Assembly: GCA_964463865.1 (NCBI GenBank)
Contig: CAYXDX010000018.1
Location: forward strand, 1-23,488
DNA from: Ferroglobus sp964463865
GTDB lineage: Archaea; Halobacteriota; Archaeoglobi; Archaeoglobales; Archaeoglobaceae
Direction: 5' to 3'
Length of the DNA: 23,488 nucleotides
Part shown: in pieces, positions 6,247 through 13,817 of the stretch
How the letters are laid out: the number at the start of each line of letters is the position of its first letter
How positions within the stretch are numbered: position 1 is the first letter of the stretch
Translations under genes and position numbers: made by a program
Notes under the pieces: generated by a model
What the model was told of the DNA's origin: nothing
Databases searched by the model: none
The model's input: only the letters and a program-made list of their open reading frames with translations

Positions 6247-6707
6247 ACGTCGACCCTCCTGATCCTGCTAAATTCCAGTCCTGCTTTTATTATTTTCAGG
6301 ACATCTCTGTGCTCCGGAAAAATCTCCTCCAATTTTTTAACGACTTCAATGGCTACGTGAGGATACTTGGAAACGAGTTCCGGTATATAGGGCATGTAGA
6401 GGTCTCCGTCTTTGACGTGGGCAGATTTAACGTATTCTTCTTCTGCAACGTCTACGCTCTCGCCGACCCTCACGTTGCTCCCGAAGAGAAGGTAGCACCT
6501 TGTAAAAGTCTTGGGTTCGGCCAGATCTGGTAGGTATTGCTTCAACTCCTCAATTTCGAACCTGCCAAGGTATTTCAGTATCTCCGGATCCTCGCAGTAA
6601 ACCTCTACGGCTACGGCGAGACTTCCTCCGACTCTGACGAAGTCTCCGACGCTGACTACTCCTTCGAATTCGAACTCCCTCGAATTTATCACCCTGACGA
6701 CCCTCAT
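6243..6707 (-). CDS. Uncharacterised protein between nurA and herA, HAS-barrel-like
   Basis: A 154-residue protein I do not recognise by name. Its start overlaps the nurA stop (ATGA) and its stop overlaps the herA start (TTGA), so it is locked between the two resection genes. By eye residues 1-95 follow the HAS-barrel plan seen at the start of HerA: an FEF strand, then VGDFVRV, AVAVEVY, a helical insert, TRCYLLFG and GESVDVAEEEYV, which parallels HerA's EFTF, SGEFVYY, KVICRVI and SGQKIYLAEKDVL. Residues 100-154 look helical with a basic end. I infer a regulator or adaptor of the HerA-NurA machine, possibly a duplicated HerA barrel. A longer in-frame reading upstream was rejected because it lies within nurA. 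Confidence 0.8.
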   Translation of the reverse strand: MRVVRVINSREFEFEGVVSVGDFVRVGGSLAVAVEVYCEDPEILKYLGRFEIEELKQYLPDLAEPKTFTRCYLLFGSNVRVGESVDVAEEEYVKSAHVKDGDLYMPYIPELVSKYPHVAIEVVKKLEEIFPEHRDVLKIIKAGLEFSRIRRVDV

Positions 6708-7561
6708 CTGATCACCTTGCTCACGAACTTGTAAGATACATCCTTTACGCCCACGGCCCTTACGAATTCTTCCTTCTCTCTCTCGGAGATTACTGCGTAT
6801 TTGTGGGCTCTTTCGAGTATGTAGGGGTAACCGGCCGTTGACGAGATCAAGCACTCGGCCAAAACGACTTTCATTAGCTCGTGAACGTCATTCTTCATCC
6901 ACTCCGGGAACTCGACTCTTACGGGAAGCGTCGGCGTGACCTTGAAATACACAAAGCAAAGTGGGGACCTCGTTTTGAGGGGTTCAGTGTATTCAAAAAG
7001 GCCGAGGTAACTCTTCAAAACGTAGGCGTCGAACGTTCCGAGCTGGAGATCTCTGGAGTAGCTTCTGTCCACGTAAGCGATTATCGGGGTTTCTGTCTCT
7101 TCGCTCAATTTTATAACGTTCTCCACTTCTTTCGTATACTCTCTTCTCAACCTCTCGCTCATGTCTGAGGTGTAGAAGACGGAAAAACTCCCGTCGTAAA
7201 AGATGTGCGTTTCCGAGTCCATCGCCTCTCTGACCATCTCCATTTCGAGCTTGAACCTCTCGAGTTCGAGGTTCGACTCGTGCGCTATTCCACTCTTGTA
7301 TTTCAAGTCGAACTCGCCACATCCGTGTTTGACGGTTATTCTCGCCGCCTGCACACCTCCGAACGGAAGTCCGAAATCTTTGAGAGGAGATATCTGACTT
7401 CCGTCTACTCCGCTGACCTTCAACCCTTTCAAGAAACCTTTAACGTCTTTCAGCTCCACCTTGAACTTTTCGACGTTTGGTGGCGCAACATCTCTCTCTA
7501 CTTTTTTTGCGAACTCTCTAAACTTGGAAACGTTCTCTATGAGCTTACCATTGAACCTCAT
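6704..7561 (-). CDS. nurA: NurA nuclease
   Basis: NurA is the RNase H-like, Mn2+-dependent 5'-3' nuclease that docks on HerA and degrades the 5' strand during end resection. The 285-residue protein carries the NurA motifs: GVDGSQ with Asp53, FYDGSF with Asp123, AYVDRSYSRD with Asp165, and a C-terminal block with YPYILERAHKYAVIS. Length is within the family range. Its ATG overlaps the rad50 stop (ATGA) and its stop overlaps the start of the next gene, so the operon is tightly coupled. Confidence 0.94.
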   Translation of the reverse strand: MRFNGKLIENVSKFREFAKKVERDVAPPNVEKFKVELKDVKGFLKGLKVSGVDGSQISPLKDFGLPFGGVQAARITVKHGCGEFDLKYKSGIAHESNLELERFKLEMEMVREAMDSETHIFYDGSFSVFYTSDMSERLRREYTKEVENVIKLSEETETPIIAYVDRSYSRDLQLGTFDAYVLKSYLGLFEYTEPLKTRSPLCFVYFKVTPTLPVRVEFPEWMKNDVHELMKVVLAECLISSTAGYPYILERAHKYAVISEREKEEFVRAVGVKDVSYKFVSKVIR

Positions 7562-10215
7562 ACTACCGAAACTCCGTTCTCTTTTCTGACTCTTATTACG
7601 TTTTCGACCATCTCCTCGAACGTGTCGTCGTGCGTTATTACGAATATCTGCCTGAATCCTCTTATGTTGGTTATCTGCCTTGCGAAGTTCCTCCTCCTTT
7701 CCTCGTCCATGTTTTGCGTAGGTTCGTCGAAGAAGACGATTCCCGCGGAAGATAAGAATTTCAAGAGTGCGAGCCTCACTGAGAGAGCTGCTACTACTTG
7801 CTCACCTCCGCTGAGCTGTTGGAAGTCCATTTCCCTTCCCATGTATTTCGCCTTTATTCCGAAGTCTTCTGTCAGTTCTATTTGCCACGAGTAGTCGTCC
7901 ATAATTTCGCAGAAAATTCTGTTTGCCTCTATGGATATCGCTCGAACGTAGGCTTTGGTGATTTGCGGAATCGCTTCGCTGAAGACGTCACGTATTAGGT
8001 TTAAGAACTCGTGCTTTCTCTTCAGCTCCTTAAGTTCTTCTTCAAGCTTCCCTATTTCGTTCTCGACTCTCTCAATCTCTTCGAGTCTCCTCTTCAAGTC
8101 GCTCGTAAATCTGCCGAGCTGGTCAATCTCTCCTCTTATCCTGCCAATTTCTGCGTTAAACCTTTCTATGTCTTTCTCAACTTTTTCGAGCTCTTCTTCG
8201 CTGAACTTCGACCTCGCGTCCTCCAGCTCCTTCTCAACCTCGCCAGCCTCTTTTTCAATCTCTCTCAGTCTACCTTCTTTTGCTTTGAGAGAAGCCTCCA
8301 CTTCCGCTTTCTTCTTGATCTTCTCGCTCAACAGTAGGAACTTCTCGTAGCTCGTCTTTTCCGCCTCTTTTACGCTTTCGAGCGTCGACACCTTTTTCTT
8401 TAGTTCCTCGTAAACGGCTTTAACTTTTTTTGCTTCTTCGAGTTCGGCTTTCTTTTTTTCTATCATCCTGACAATCTCGTGCCCTCTCTTTTTGAGTTCG
8501 TTCAACTTCTCTACGAGAGCCTTCTTTTTACCGAGCTTTTCTACGCTTCCCTCGTATTTTTTCAGCTCCTCTCTGATCTTATCGGCGCTGGAGACGATTT
8601 CCTGCACTTCCTTGATCCTCTTCTCAACTTCTAACTTCTTAGCTTCGAACTTCTTCAGCTCTTCGAAAACGGTCTCTTTTTTGGAAACGTCCTTTGATAG
8701 GTCTACCTCCTCTTTTTCGATCTTTTCGAGAATTTCTACAGCTTTTTTCAGTTTTGAGAGCTTCTCCTCGATTTTGCCGAGCTTTTTCCTGTCGATCTCG
8801 AGCTCGGAGAGGATCTTCTTCGAATATTCTTCTATTCTGCTGCAGCTCTCGTTTATTATCGGGCATACTCCTTTCCTCGCCTCTTCAAGCTGCTTTTCTC
8901 TCTCGTTTATCCTGCTCTTTATTTCGGCACTTTTTTCCAGGGCTTTCAGGTAGAGGTCTTTCGCGTTGGCGATCTTCTCCTTCTTTTCCCTGAGTATTTT
9001 CAGCCTCCTCTCCTTTTCTTCGATTCTTTTGAGCTCTTCTCTTTTTTCTCTAATTGCGTCTTCCAGCTCTTTTGAGGAGTTCTTCAAATCGCGCAGCTCT
9101 CTTTCGAGGGACTCTATCTTCTGAAGCGCAGATTTCAGCTCCTCTTCCTTTCTTGCGAACTCCTCGACGTTTTCGAGAGCTTTCAACTCCTCCTGCGTTC
9201 TTTTTATGCTTTCCGAGATGTCCTTTAGCGTGGACTTCAGGCTCGTTATCTCAGCCTGAACTTTCGTAAATGCTTCGACTGACCTCTCGATCGACGACAT
9301 TTCGTCTCTGATTTTTTTCAGCTCGCTCTCGGCTTCCACGTATCTCCTGTATCCCGCTTCCACGACTTTTATTTCGCTCTCCGCTCTTTTGACTTCTTCG
9401 AGCTCTTTTTCGAGCCTCTCTATTTCAGAAATCGCGAGCTCTCTCTCTTTATTCAGCTCTCTGAGTTTTGCGCTCAGCTCGTCTATTCTCTTCTTGTAGC
9501 TCTTTAGACTCTCTCTCTTCTCGGTTAACTCTTTTAGAGCTCTCGCGATTTCCGTCTCCTTCTTTTTGAGCTCCCGAACGACTTTCTCCTTCTCTTCGAG
9601 CTCCTTTTTAATTCTGTCCTTTTCTTCGACCTTTCCTTTCAGGTAGTTCAGCTCCTTTTCCACCTCGTTTATTCTGCTTTCGTAGTGTCTCACGAGCTCC
9701 CTCGCGTTGTCGTAAGCTTTTCTGTATCTCTCTATACCGAGGAGGGGTGTGAAGACGGCTTTTCTAACTGAGGGCTGACTCAGGAACTGAGCGATTATGT
9801 TTCCCTGTGCCACGCCGATTGCGTTTTCGAAGATCTCCCTCGGGCTGATCTCGAGTTTGAAGTGCTCCTTTATCCAGGAAGTCACGTCTTTCACTCCGCT
9901 CGCAACTCTGCCTATTTCCAGGTCTTCTATGTAGTATTGGGTAGTCTTTCCGTTCTCTATCCTTCTTACCGCAATGTACTCTCTCTCGTCGAGTGGGCTG
10001 ACGAAACGGACTCTGATTTCTGCTCTCTTCTCCCCTCTCCTCACGAAGTCGGATATGTTGTAGGGCAGAGAATCGAAGAGGACGAACCCGATCGACTCGA
10101 GTATCGTCGTTTTTCCGGCACCGTTTCTTCCAATTATAGCGTTTATACCCTCCGTGAATGTTATCTTCTGTCTGCTATAGCTTTTTACGTTTTCGAGGTA
10201 AACTTCTTTGATCAT
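7558..10215 (-). CDS. rad50: Rad50, DNA double-strand-break repair ATPase
   Basis: Rad50 is the SMC-like partner of Mre11. The 885-residue protein has Walker A GRNGAGKTT (29-37), the Q-loop region around residue 140 (GVAQGNIIAQF), about 600 residues of heptad-rich coiled coil, the signature LSGGEQ (801-806), Walker B IVFFDEP (Asp830, Glu831) and a D-loop. The hook lies at the exact middle but reads CPIINESC (Cys451, Cys458), C-x6-C rather than the canonical C-P-x-C. The ATG at 10215 was chosen over an in-frame start 11 codons upstream because MIKEVYLENVKSY is the normal Rad50 N-terminus and GGAGGAGG precedes it. It overlaps mre11 by 41 bases. Confidence 0.96.
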   Translation of the reverse strand: MIKEVYLENVKSYSRQKITFTEGINAIIGRNGAGKTTILESIGFVLFDSLPYNISDFVRRGEKRAEIRVRFVSPLDEREYIAVRRIENGKTTQYYIEDLEIGRVASGVKDVTSWIKEHFKLEISPREIFENAIGVAQGNIIAQFLSQPSVRKAVFTPLLGIERYRKAYDNARELVRHYESRINEVEKELNYLKGKVEEKDRIKKELEEKEKVVRELKKKETEIARALKELTEKRESLKSYKKRIDELSAKLRELNKERELAISEIERLEKELEEVKRAESEIKVVEAGYRRYVEAESELKKIRDEMSSIERSVEAFTKVQAEITSLKSTLKDISESIKRTQEELKALENVEEFARKEEELKSALQKIESLERELRDLKNSSKELEDAIREKREELKRIEEKERRLKILREKKEKIANAKDLYLKALEKSAEIKSRINEREKQLEEARKGVCPIINESCSRIEEYSKKILSELEIDRKKLGKIEEKLSKLKKAVEILEKIEKEEVDLSKDVSKKETVFEELKKFEAKKLEVEKRIKEVQEIVSSADKIREELKKYEGSVEKLGKKKALVEKLNELKKRGHEIVRMIEKKKAELEEAKKVKAVYEELKKKVSTLESVKEAEKTSYEKFLLLSEKIKKKAEVEASLKAKEGRLREIEKEAGEVEKELEDARSKFSEEELEKVEKDIERFNAEIGRIRGEIDQLGRFTSDLKRRLEEIERVENEIGKLEEELKELKRKHEFLNLIRDVFSEAIPQITKAYVRAISIEANRIFCEIMDDYSWQIELTEDFGIKAKYMGREMDFQQLSGGEQVVAALSVRLALLKFLSSAGIVFFDEPTQNMDEERRRNFARQITNIRGFRQIFVITHDDTFEEMVENVIRVRKENGVSVV

Positions 10216-11452
10216 AAGCCCTCCTCCAGTCCCAAACGTCCTCTTCAACCTCTTTTTCTGCCTCTTCCAGTTTTTTCTCCTCCTCTCTCAGTTCTCTCTT
10301 CCCCACTTTGAGCAGGTCTTCTATGAGGCTGAAGGCGTCCTCGAACCTCTTTTCGGCGAGCAGATCTTTCAGTCTTATGACGTCGTTCGTCAGGTCCTGG
10401 TATCCGTGCCTCGACAACAGCTGGCTTATCACACCCTTCTCTATTTCGAGCCTGCTCGAGTAGTCCGACACTTTGACGTCGAAAACGTCGTGCTGAGGAA
10501 TCCACTCGACTTTGAGAACGAGAGGAGACAGGACCTCTTTGGCGACCCTTTCCACTTTTTCCTCGTCTACGACGCTCTTGGACCTGTATTTTATTTTGAG
10601 TATGACGACTTCCTTGCTCGATCCCCTGTTCTTTAGCAGAAATTCTCTGAACTCGGAGAGGTCCCCGGTTTTAAACTCGTATTCAAGAAATCTGAAAGTC
10701 CTCGGGGTGTAGAAGCTTTTTTCGTGCACGTATCTAAGCTCTCCGTCGAACTCTACGACGAAGATTCCCTTTTCGAACAGACTCTCCCTCGCGTCGCAGC
10801 TCTCCAGACTCCCGGGATTAAATATGTATTCGTTTTCAACGAACTTCATGTGTATGTGCCCGAGAGCCACGTAGTCGATTTTGTTTCGGTATCTGTAAAG
10901 GATCTCCGAGTTTATGCACCCATACATGTCGAGGTAGTTTTCGATTCCGAAGTGGGAAACGAAAATCGTGAAATCCTCCTTTCGAATTTTCGGGAGATAT
11001 TCGGAAAGAACTTTCTCCGTCAGCGCTCCGAAGTATTTCAATCCGTAGATCCGCGCGTCTTTCAGGTTTACGAACGCTCCGTTGAAGCCGTCCCACTCTT
11101 CCAGCACTATTCCGTCGTCGAAGCTCGGCTTGAGGTTTATGACGTAACCTTCAGCGGCGAGGTAGTCGAGCCAAGTGAAGCGCTCCCGGAAGTAGCTCGC
11201 GTCGTGGTTCCCTTCGACGACTATAACCGGAACGTTAACGGTTTCGAGAACTTTCACCGCCTGAGCGAGCGTTATCGGGTCCATTTCGCTCTTCTTGTGG
11301 AACAGGTCTCCGGCTATAATTATGAAGTCCACGCCACTCTTCACAGCAAACTTCACGGCCTCTTTAAACGCTTGGGCAAAATCTCTCATTCTTTCTTCGC
11401 TACCGTATTGCCTGTATCCGAGGTGAACGTCGGCAATGTGGACGAATTTCAC
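10175..11452 (-). CDS. mre11: Mre11, DNA double-strand-break repair nuclease
   Basis: Mre11 is the Mn2+-dependent nuclease that with Rad50 recognises and opens DNA ends. The 425-residue protein has the calcineurin-type phosphoesterase motifs in order: D8 and H10 (IADVH), GDLFH (Asp49), GNHD (81-84), SHFG (His167) and GHIH (198-201). The capping domain follows, and the C-terminal 60 residues are a charged helix that would bind the base of the Rad50 coiled coil. The start is GTG at 11452; no good ribosome-binding site precedes it, and a TATA-like element 25 bases upstream suggests a leaderless mRNA. First gene of the resection operon. Confidence 0.95.
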   Translation of the reverse strand: MKFVHIADVHLGYRQYGSEERMRDFAQAFKEAVKFAVKSGVDFIIIAGDLFHKKSEMDPITLAQAVKVLETVNVPVIVVEGNHDASYFRERFTWLDYLAAEGYVINLKPSFDDGIVLEEWDGFNGAFVNLKDARIYGLKYFGALTEKVLSEYLPKIRKEDFTIFVSHFGIENYLDMYGCINSEILYRYRNKIDYVALGHIHMKFVENEYIFNPGSLESCDARESLFEKGIFVVEFDGELRYVHEKSFYTPRTFRFLEYEFKTGDLSEFREFLLKNRGSSKEVVILKIKYRSKSVVDEEKVERVAKEVLSPLVLKVEWIPQHDVFDVKVSDYSSRLEIEKGVISQLLSRHGYQDLTNDVIRLKDLLAEKRFEDAFSLIEDLLKVGKRELREEEKKLEEAEKEVEEDVWDWRRAYDQRSLPRKRKKL

Positions 11453-11470
11453 ATCTTAGAGTGATCGCCT

Positions 11471-11483
11471 GAATTTTTATTTC
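11471..11483 (-). promoter_or_regulatory. Candidate TATA box for the mre11 operon
   Basis: On the minus strand GAAATAAAAATTC is centred about 25 bases before the GTG at 11452. With the usual archaeal spacing, transcription would begin at the start codon, which agrees with the lack of a Shine-Dalgarno sequence there. Confidence 0.5.
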
Positions 11484-11558
11484 TTGTCCTCGCCGATTTT
11501 GGAGCTTATATTATGCTTAATAATGATAAAAATTTCTCCACGATTTCGCTCGGAGCTG

Positions 11559-11573
11559 GATAAGTTGCTTATC
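11559..11573. promoter_or_regulatory. Palindrome upstream of fqoJ, candidate operator
   Basis: GATAAG-TTG-CTTATC is a perfect 6-base inverted repeat with a 3-base spacer. It sits 18 bases before the presumed fqo TATA box. A second inverted repeat, ATTAT-GCTTA-ATAAT, lies at 11510-11524. Dyads of this kind next to a TATA box suit dimeric archaeal HTH regulators, but AT-rich palindromes also arise by chance. Confidence 0.35.
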
Positions 11574-11590
11574 AAAAAGACAAATTTAGC

Positions 11591-11603
11591 AAAATTTATT
11601 TAC
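11591..11603 (+). promoter_or_regulatory. Candidate TATA box of the fqo operon
   Basis: AAAATTTATTTAC is centred about 26 bases before the fqoJ ATG at 11624. No Shine-Dalgarno sequence precedes that ATG, so the operon mRNA is probably leaderless. This mirrors the divergent mre11 promoter in the same 171-base intergenic region. Confidence 0.55.
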
Positions 11604-11623
11604 TCAAAATAGAACGCAAAATC

Positions 11624-12076
11624 ATGTCAGACTTTGTTGTCGTTTTAATTGTCGCATTCTCCGTCGCATCGGCGCTGGGGGTTGCGAAAAGCAGAGACAA
11701 CTTCTACTCAGCGTTCTACATGTCCGTCACGCTCCTGCTGATCGGCGGTCTCTACGCTTACCTTGGAATCCACTCGGTTCTCGCTTTGATCTCTTTCATA
11801 TTCGTCGGAGCTGTTGGCATAATAACCGTCGCCCTCGCCGCGAGTTACAGGTTCATAAATCCCGTAGACCACAAAAGCTATTGGGCGCTATCTTCGGCCT
11901 TCGTAGCGGTCTTTCTCGGAACGACTCTGGCAGTTTTTTCGGTCGCTCTTGGAAAATTCGAGGACAAGTTCAAGGAATTCGTGGTGGATTACCAGGCGAT
12001 AATCTTCTTCCTCGTCGTTATGGTCGTCTTGCTCATGCTCTCCGCGATAAGTATGGTTAGGAGGGATGCAAGTTGA
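11624..12076 (+). CDS. fqoJ: F420H2:quinone oxidoreductase membrane subunit J (NuoJ-like)
   Basis: A 150-residue membrane protein with about five hydrophobic helices, homologous in size and place to NuoJ/ND6, which links the H channel to the antiporter arm of complex I. The GGLYAYLGIHSVLALISFIFVGAVGIITVALA segment (about 40-72) matches the conserved NuoJ helix 3 region (YAYL..H.., then a VGA-V pattern). The length suits a single NuoJ; the Methanosarcina enzyme splits this protein in two. It is the first gene of the fqo operon. It overlaps fqoK by one base in TGATG. Confidence 0.88.
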   Translation: MSDFVVVLIVAFSVASALGVAKSRDNFYSAFYMSVTLLLIGGLYAYLGIHSVLALISFIFVGAVGIITVALAASYRFINPVDHKSYWALSSAFVAVFLGTTLAVFSVALGKFEDKFKEFVVDYQAIIFFLVVMVVLLMLSAISMVRRDAS

Positions 12077-12378
12077 TGGCAGCGATACTCGCAGCGTCGG
12101 TGATAATTTTACTCACGGGATACTACACGCTCATATCTGCGAGAGACCTCATAAGGTTGCTGATAGCTCTCGAACTGATGTTTGCAGCCGTGTTTTTGTC
12201 GCTCGTGCCACTGTTTTCGATAGAGTCCCTTTCGACTGAAGGCATAGCGGTCGTCGTTGCCACTCTATTCACAAGCAGCAGCGAACTGCTCGTGTTGATA
12301 TCCGCTTTAATTCTGTTCGACAGAAAATACAGGTCGGTGGCCGTGGATAAGGTAGCTTCCGGAGGGGATGAGCTGTGA
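12076..12378 (+). CDS. fqoK: F420H2:quinone oxidoreductase membrane subunit K (NuoK-like)
   Basis: A 100-residue three-helix protein, the standard length of NuoK/ND4L. It keeps the two buried glutamates expected in the family: Glu33 in LIRLLIALELM (E. coli NuoK Glu36) and Glu70 in TSSSELLVLI (E. coli Glu72). An in-frame TTG one codon earlier is possible, but the ATG at 12076 gives a TGATG overlap with fqoJ and sits about 10 bases after GGAGGG. NuoK carries part of the proton path between the quinone site and the antiporter-like subunits. Confidence 0.92.
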   Translation: MAAILAASVIILLTGYYTLISARDLIRLLIALELMFAAVFLSLVPLFSIESLSTEGIAVVVATLFTSSSELLVLISALILFDRKYRSVAVDKVASGGDEL

Positions 12379-13817
12379 TCGAGGTAGTAATAGTAGTTCC
12401 CCTGCTCGCAATACTGATCGCTCCGTTCCTCAGACCGAAAGAGGCGTCGATACTCTCCGCTTTAGCGTTTCTTGCCGTCTTCTTCGTGCTGCTCGTCGAC
12501 ATGTTCACGGGAGCAACTTACAGAGTGGAACTCGTGGGCGCATCTGAACCGATCGGAGACGTTTACCTGTTTGGCGACGCCATCAGTCACGCTTTCGGGT
12601 TTACGATTGCCTTCGTTTCAGCGATGGTCGCGTTGTATTCGTATCCATACATGAGCCACAGGTTTGAAGAAATGGGTCTCGGCGAGGACGAGTTCAGGAA
12701 ATACTGGTTCCTATACAACCTTTACGCCGCTTCCATGCTCTGGCTCGTTTACGCCGGAAACCTCATACTTCTATACGTCTTCCTCGAAATATCCCTCGTC
12801 GCGTCGTTTCTGCTGATCTACCTATACGGATACGGGAACAGGCAGTGGGTCGCTCTGCTGTATTTCGTGTGGACGAACATCGCCGGAGCTTTAGCTCTTG
12901 TCGGATTCGTTCTCATAGGCTTCGAGAACGGAACGCTCGCTCTCGACGGAATCAAGAGTGTCGGCTTCCTGGCTTGGCTACTTGTGTTCCTCGGAATGAT
13001 AGTCAAGCTTCCCGGATTTGGAGCGCACGTCTGGTTGCCTTGGGCACACGCAGAAGCTCCGACGCCAGTTTCTGCTCTCTTGAGCCCTCTTACGGTGGGT
13101 CTCGCCGCTTATGTCCTACTCAGAATTTACCTCGTGGATCCGTCGTTCATAGAAGCATACAGAATTCCGATCTTCGCTTACGGTGTTTTGACGAGCGTTT
13201 ACGCGGGTTTGGCAGTTTTCAGACAGACTGACTACAAGAGACTGCTCGCGTATTCGACAATTTCGCAGATGGGTTACATTCTGATAGCCTTCACTTTGGG
13301 CACTGCCGGGCTGATAGGAGTCGTCGTGCAATACATATCCCACGCTTTCGGCAAGTCGATACTCTTCATGACCGCCGGAGCTATCATAGCTACTTTCCAC
13401 GGGTTGAGAGACCTGAACAAGATGAGCGGTATGCACGAGTTCGTTCCGACGATCTCTAACGCGGCTCTGCTGGGCTTCATGAACTTGAGCGGAATTCTGA
13501 CGATAGGTATGATCGGGGAGTTCTACATCCTGAAGGGTCTCTCGGACACGTTCGGAGTGCCCTCGAGTATCAGCAGCATCGCACTCGCGACTATGATTTC
13601 GGTCGTGCTCGTGTTCATAATTTCCGGGCTTTACAGCTTCTACACGATGAAGAGGATCTACTACGGTAAGCCAGCGGACTTTTCGAAAGTCGCCGTCCAC
13701 AGAATGCTTGACTCACCGCTTTACGTGATAGCGGCAATCTCGATACTACTGCTACTGCCTCCGCTCGCCGGGTGGTTTTTGGACGCACTCATCAACTTGC
13801 TGGGAGGTGTTGCCTAA
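12375..13817 (+). CDS. fqoM: F420H2:quinone oxidoreductase antiporter-like subunit M (NuoM-like)
   Basis: A 480-residue membrane protein of the complex I/Mrp antiporter family with about 14 helices. It keeps Glu138 (LLYVFLEISL; NuoM Glu144) and Lys211 (MIVKLPGFGAHVWLP; NuoM Lys234), the AHAEAPTPVSALLS discontinuous-helix block and the C-terminal channel Glu in MIGEFYIL (NuoM Glu407). The central TM8 Lys of E. coli NuoM (Lys265) aligns by eye with Gly in SPLTVGLAAY. The start is GTG at 12375, overlapping the fqoK stop (GTGA) after GGAGGGGA. It is assigned M rather than L because it is shorter and because of the K-P-G-A-H-V-W pattern. Confidence 0.92.
   Translation: MIEVVIVVPLLAILIAPFLRPKEASILSALAFLAVFFVLLVDMFTGATYRVELVGASEPIGDVYLFGDAISHAFGFTIAFVSAMVALYSYPYMSHRFEEMGLGEDEFRKYWFLYNLYAASMLWLVYAGNLILLYVFLEISLVASFLLIYLYGYGNRQWVALLYFVWTNIAGALALVGFVLIGFENGTLALDGIKSVGFLAWLLVFLGMIVKLPGFGAHVWLPWAHAEAPTPVSALLSPLTVGLAAYVLLRIYLVDPSFIEAYRIPIFAYGVLTSVYAGLAVFRQTDYKRLLAYSTISQMGYILIAFTLGTAGLIGVVVQYISHAFGKSILFMTAGAIIATFHGLRDLNKMSGMHEFVPTISNAALLGFMNLSGILTIGMIGEFYILKGLSDTFGVPSSISSIALATMISVVLVFIISGLYSFYTMKRIYYGKPADFSKVAVHRMLDSPLYVIAAISILLLLPPLAGWFLDALINLLGGVA

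Noticed and set aside
6708..6854. N-terminal extension of the HAS-barrel-like protein
   Set aside because: The 49 extra residues fall inside nurA and are Arg/Gly-rich without structure; the ATG at 6707 gives the standard ATGA overlap.
8000..9700. Long plus-strand frames rich in Ser, Phe and Leu opposite the Rad50 coiled coil
   Set aside because: They are the complement of Glu/Lys-rich heptads, which always yields Phe/Ser/Leu-rich frames; no promoter or motif supports them.
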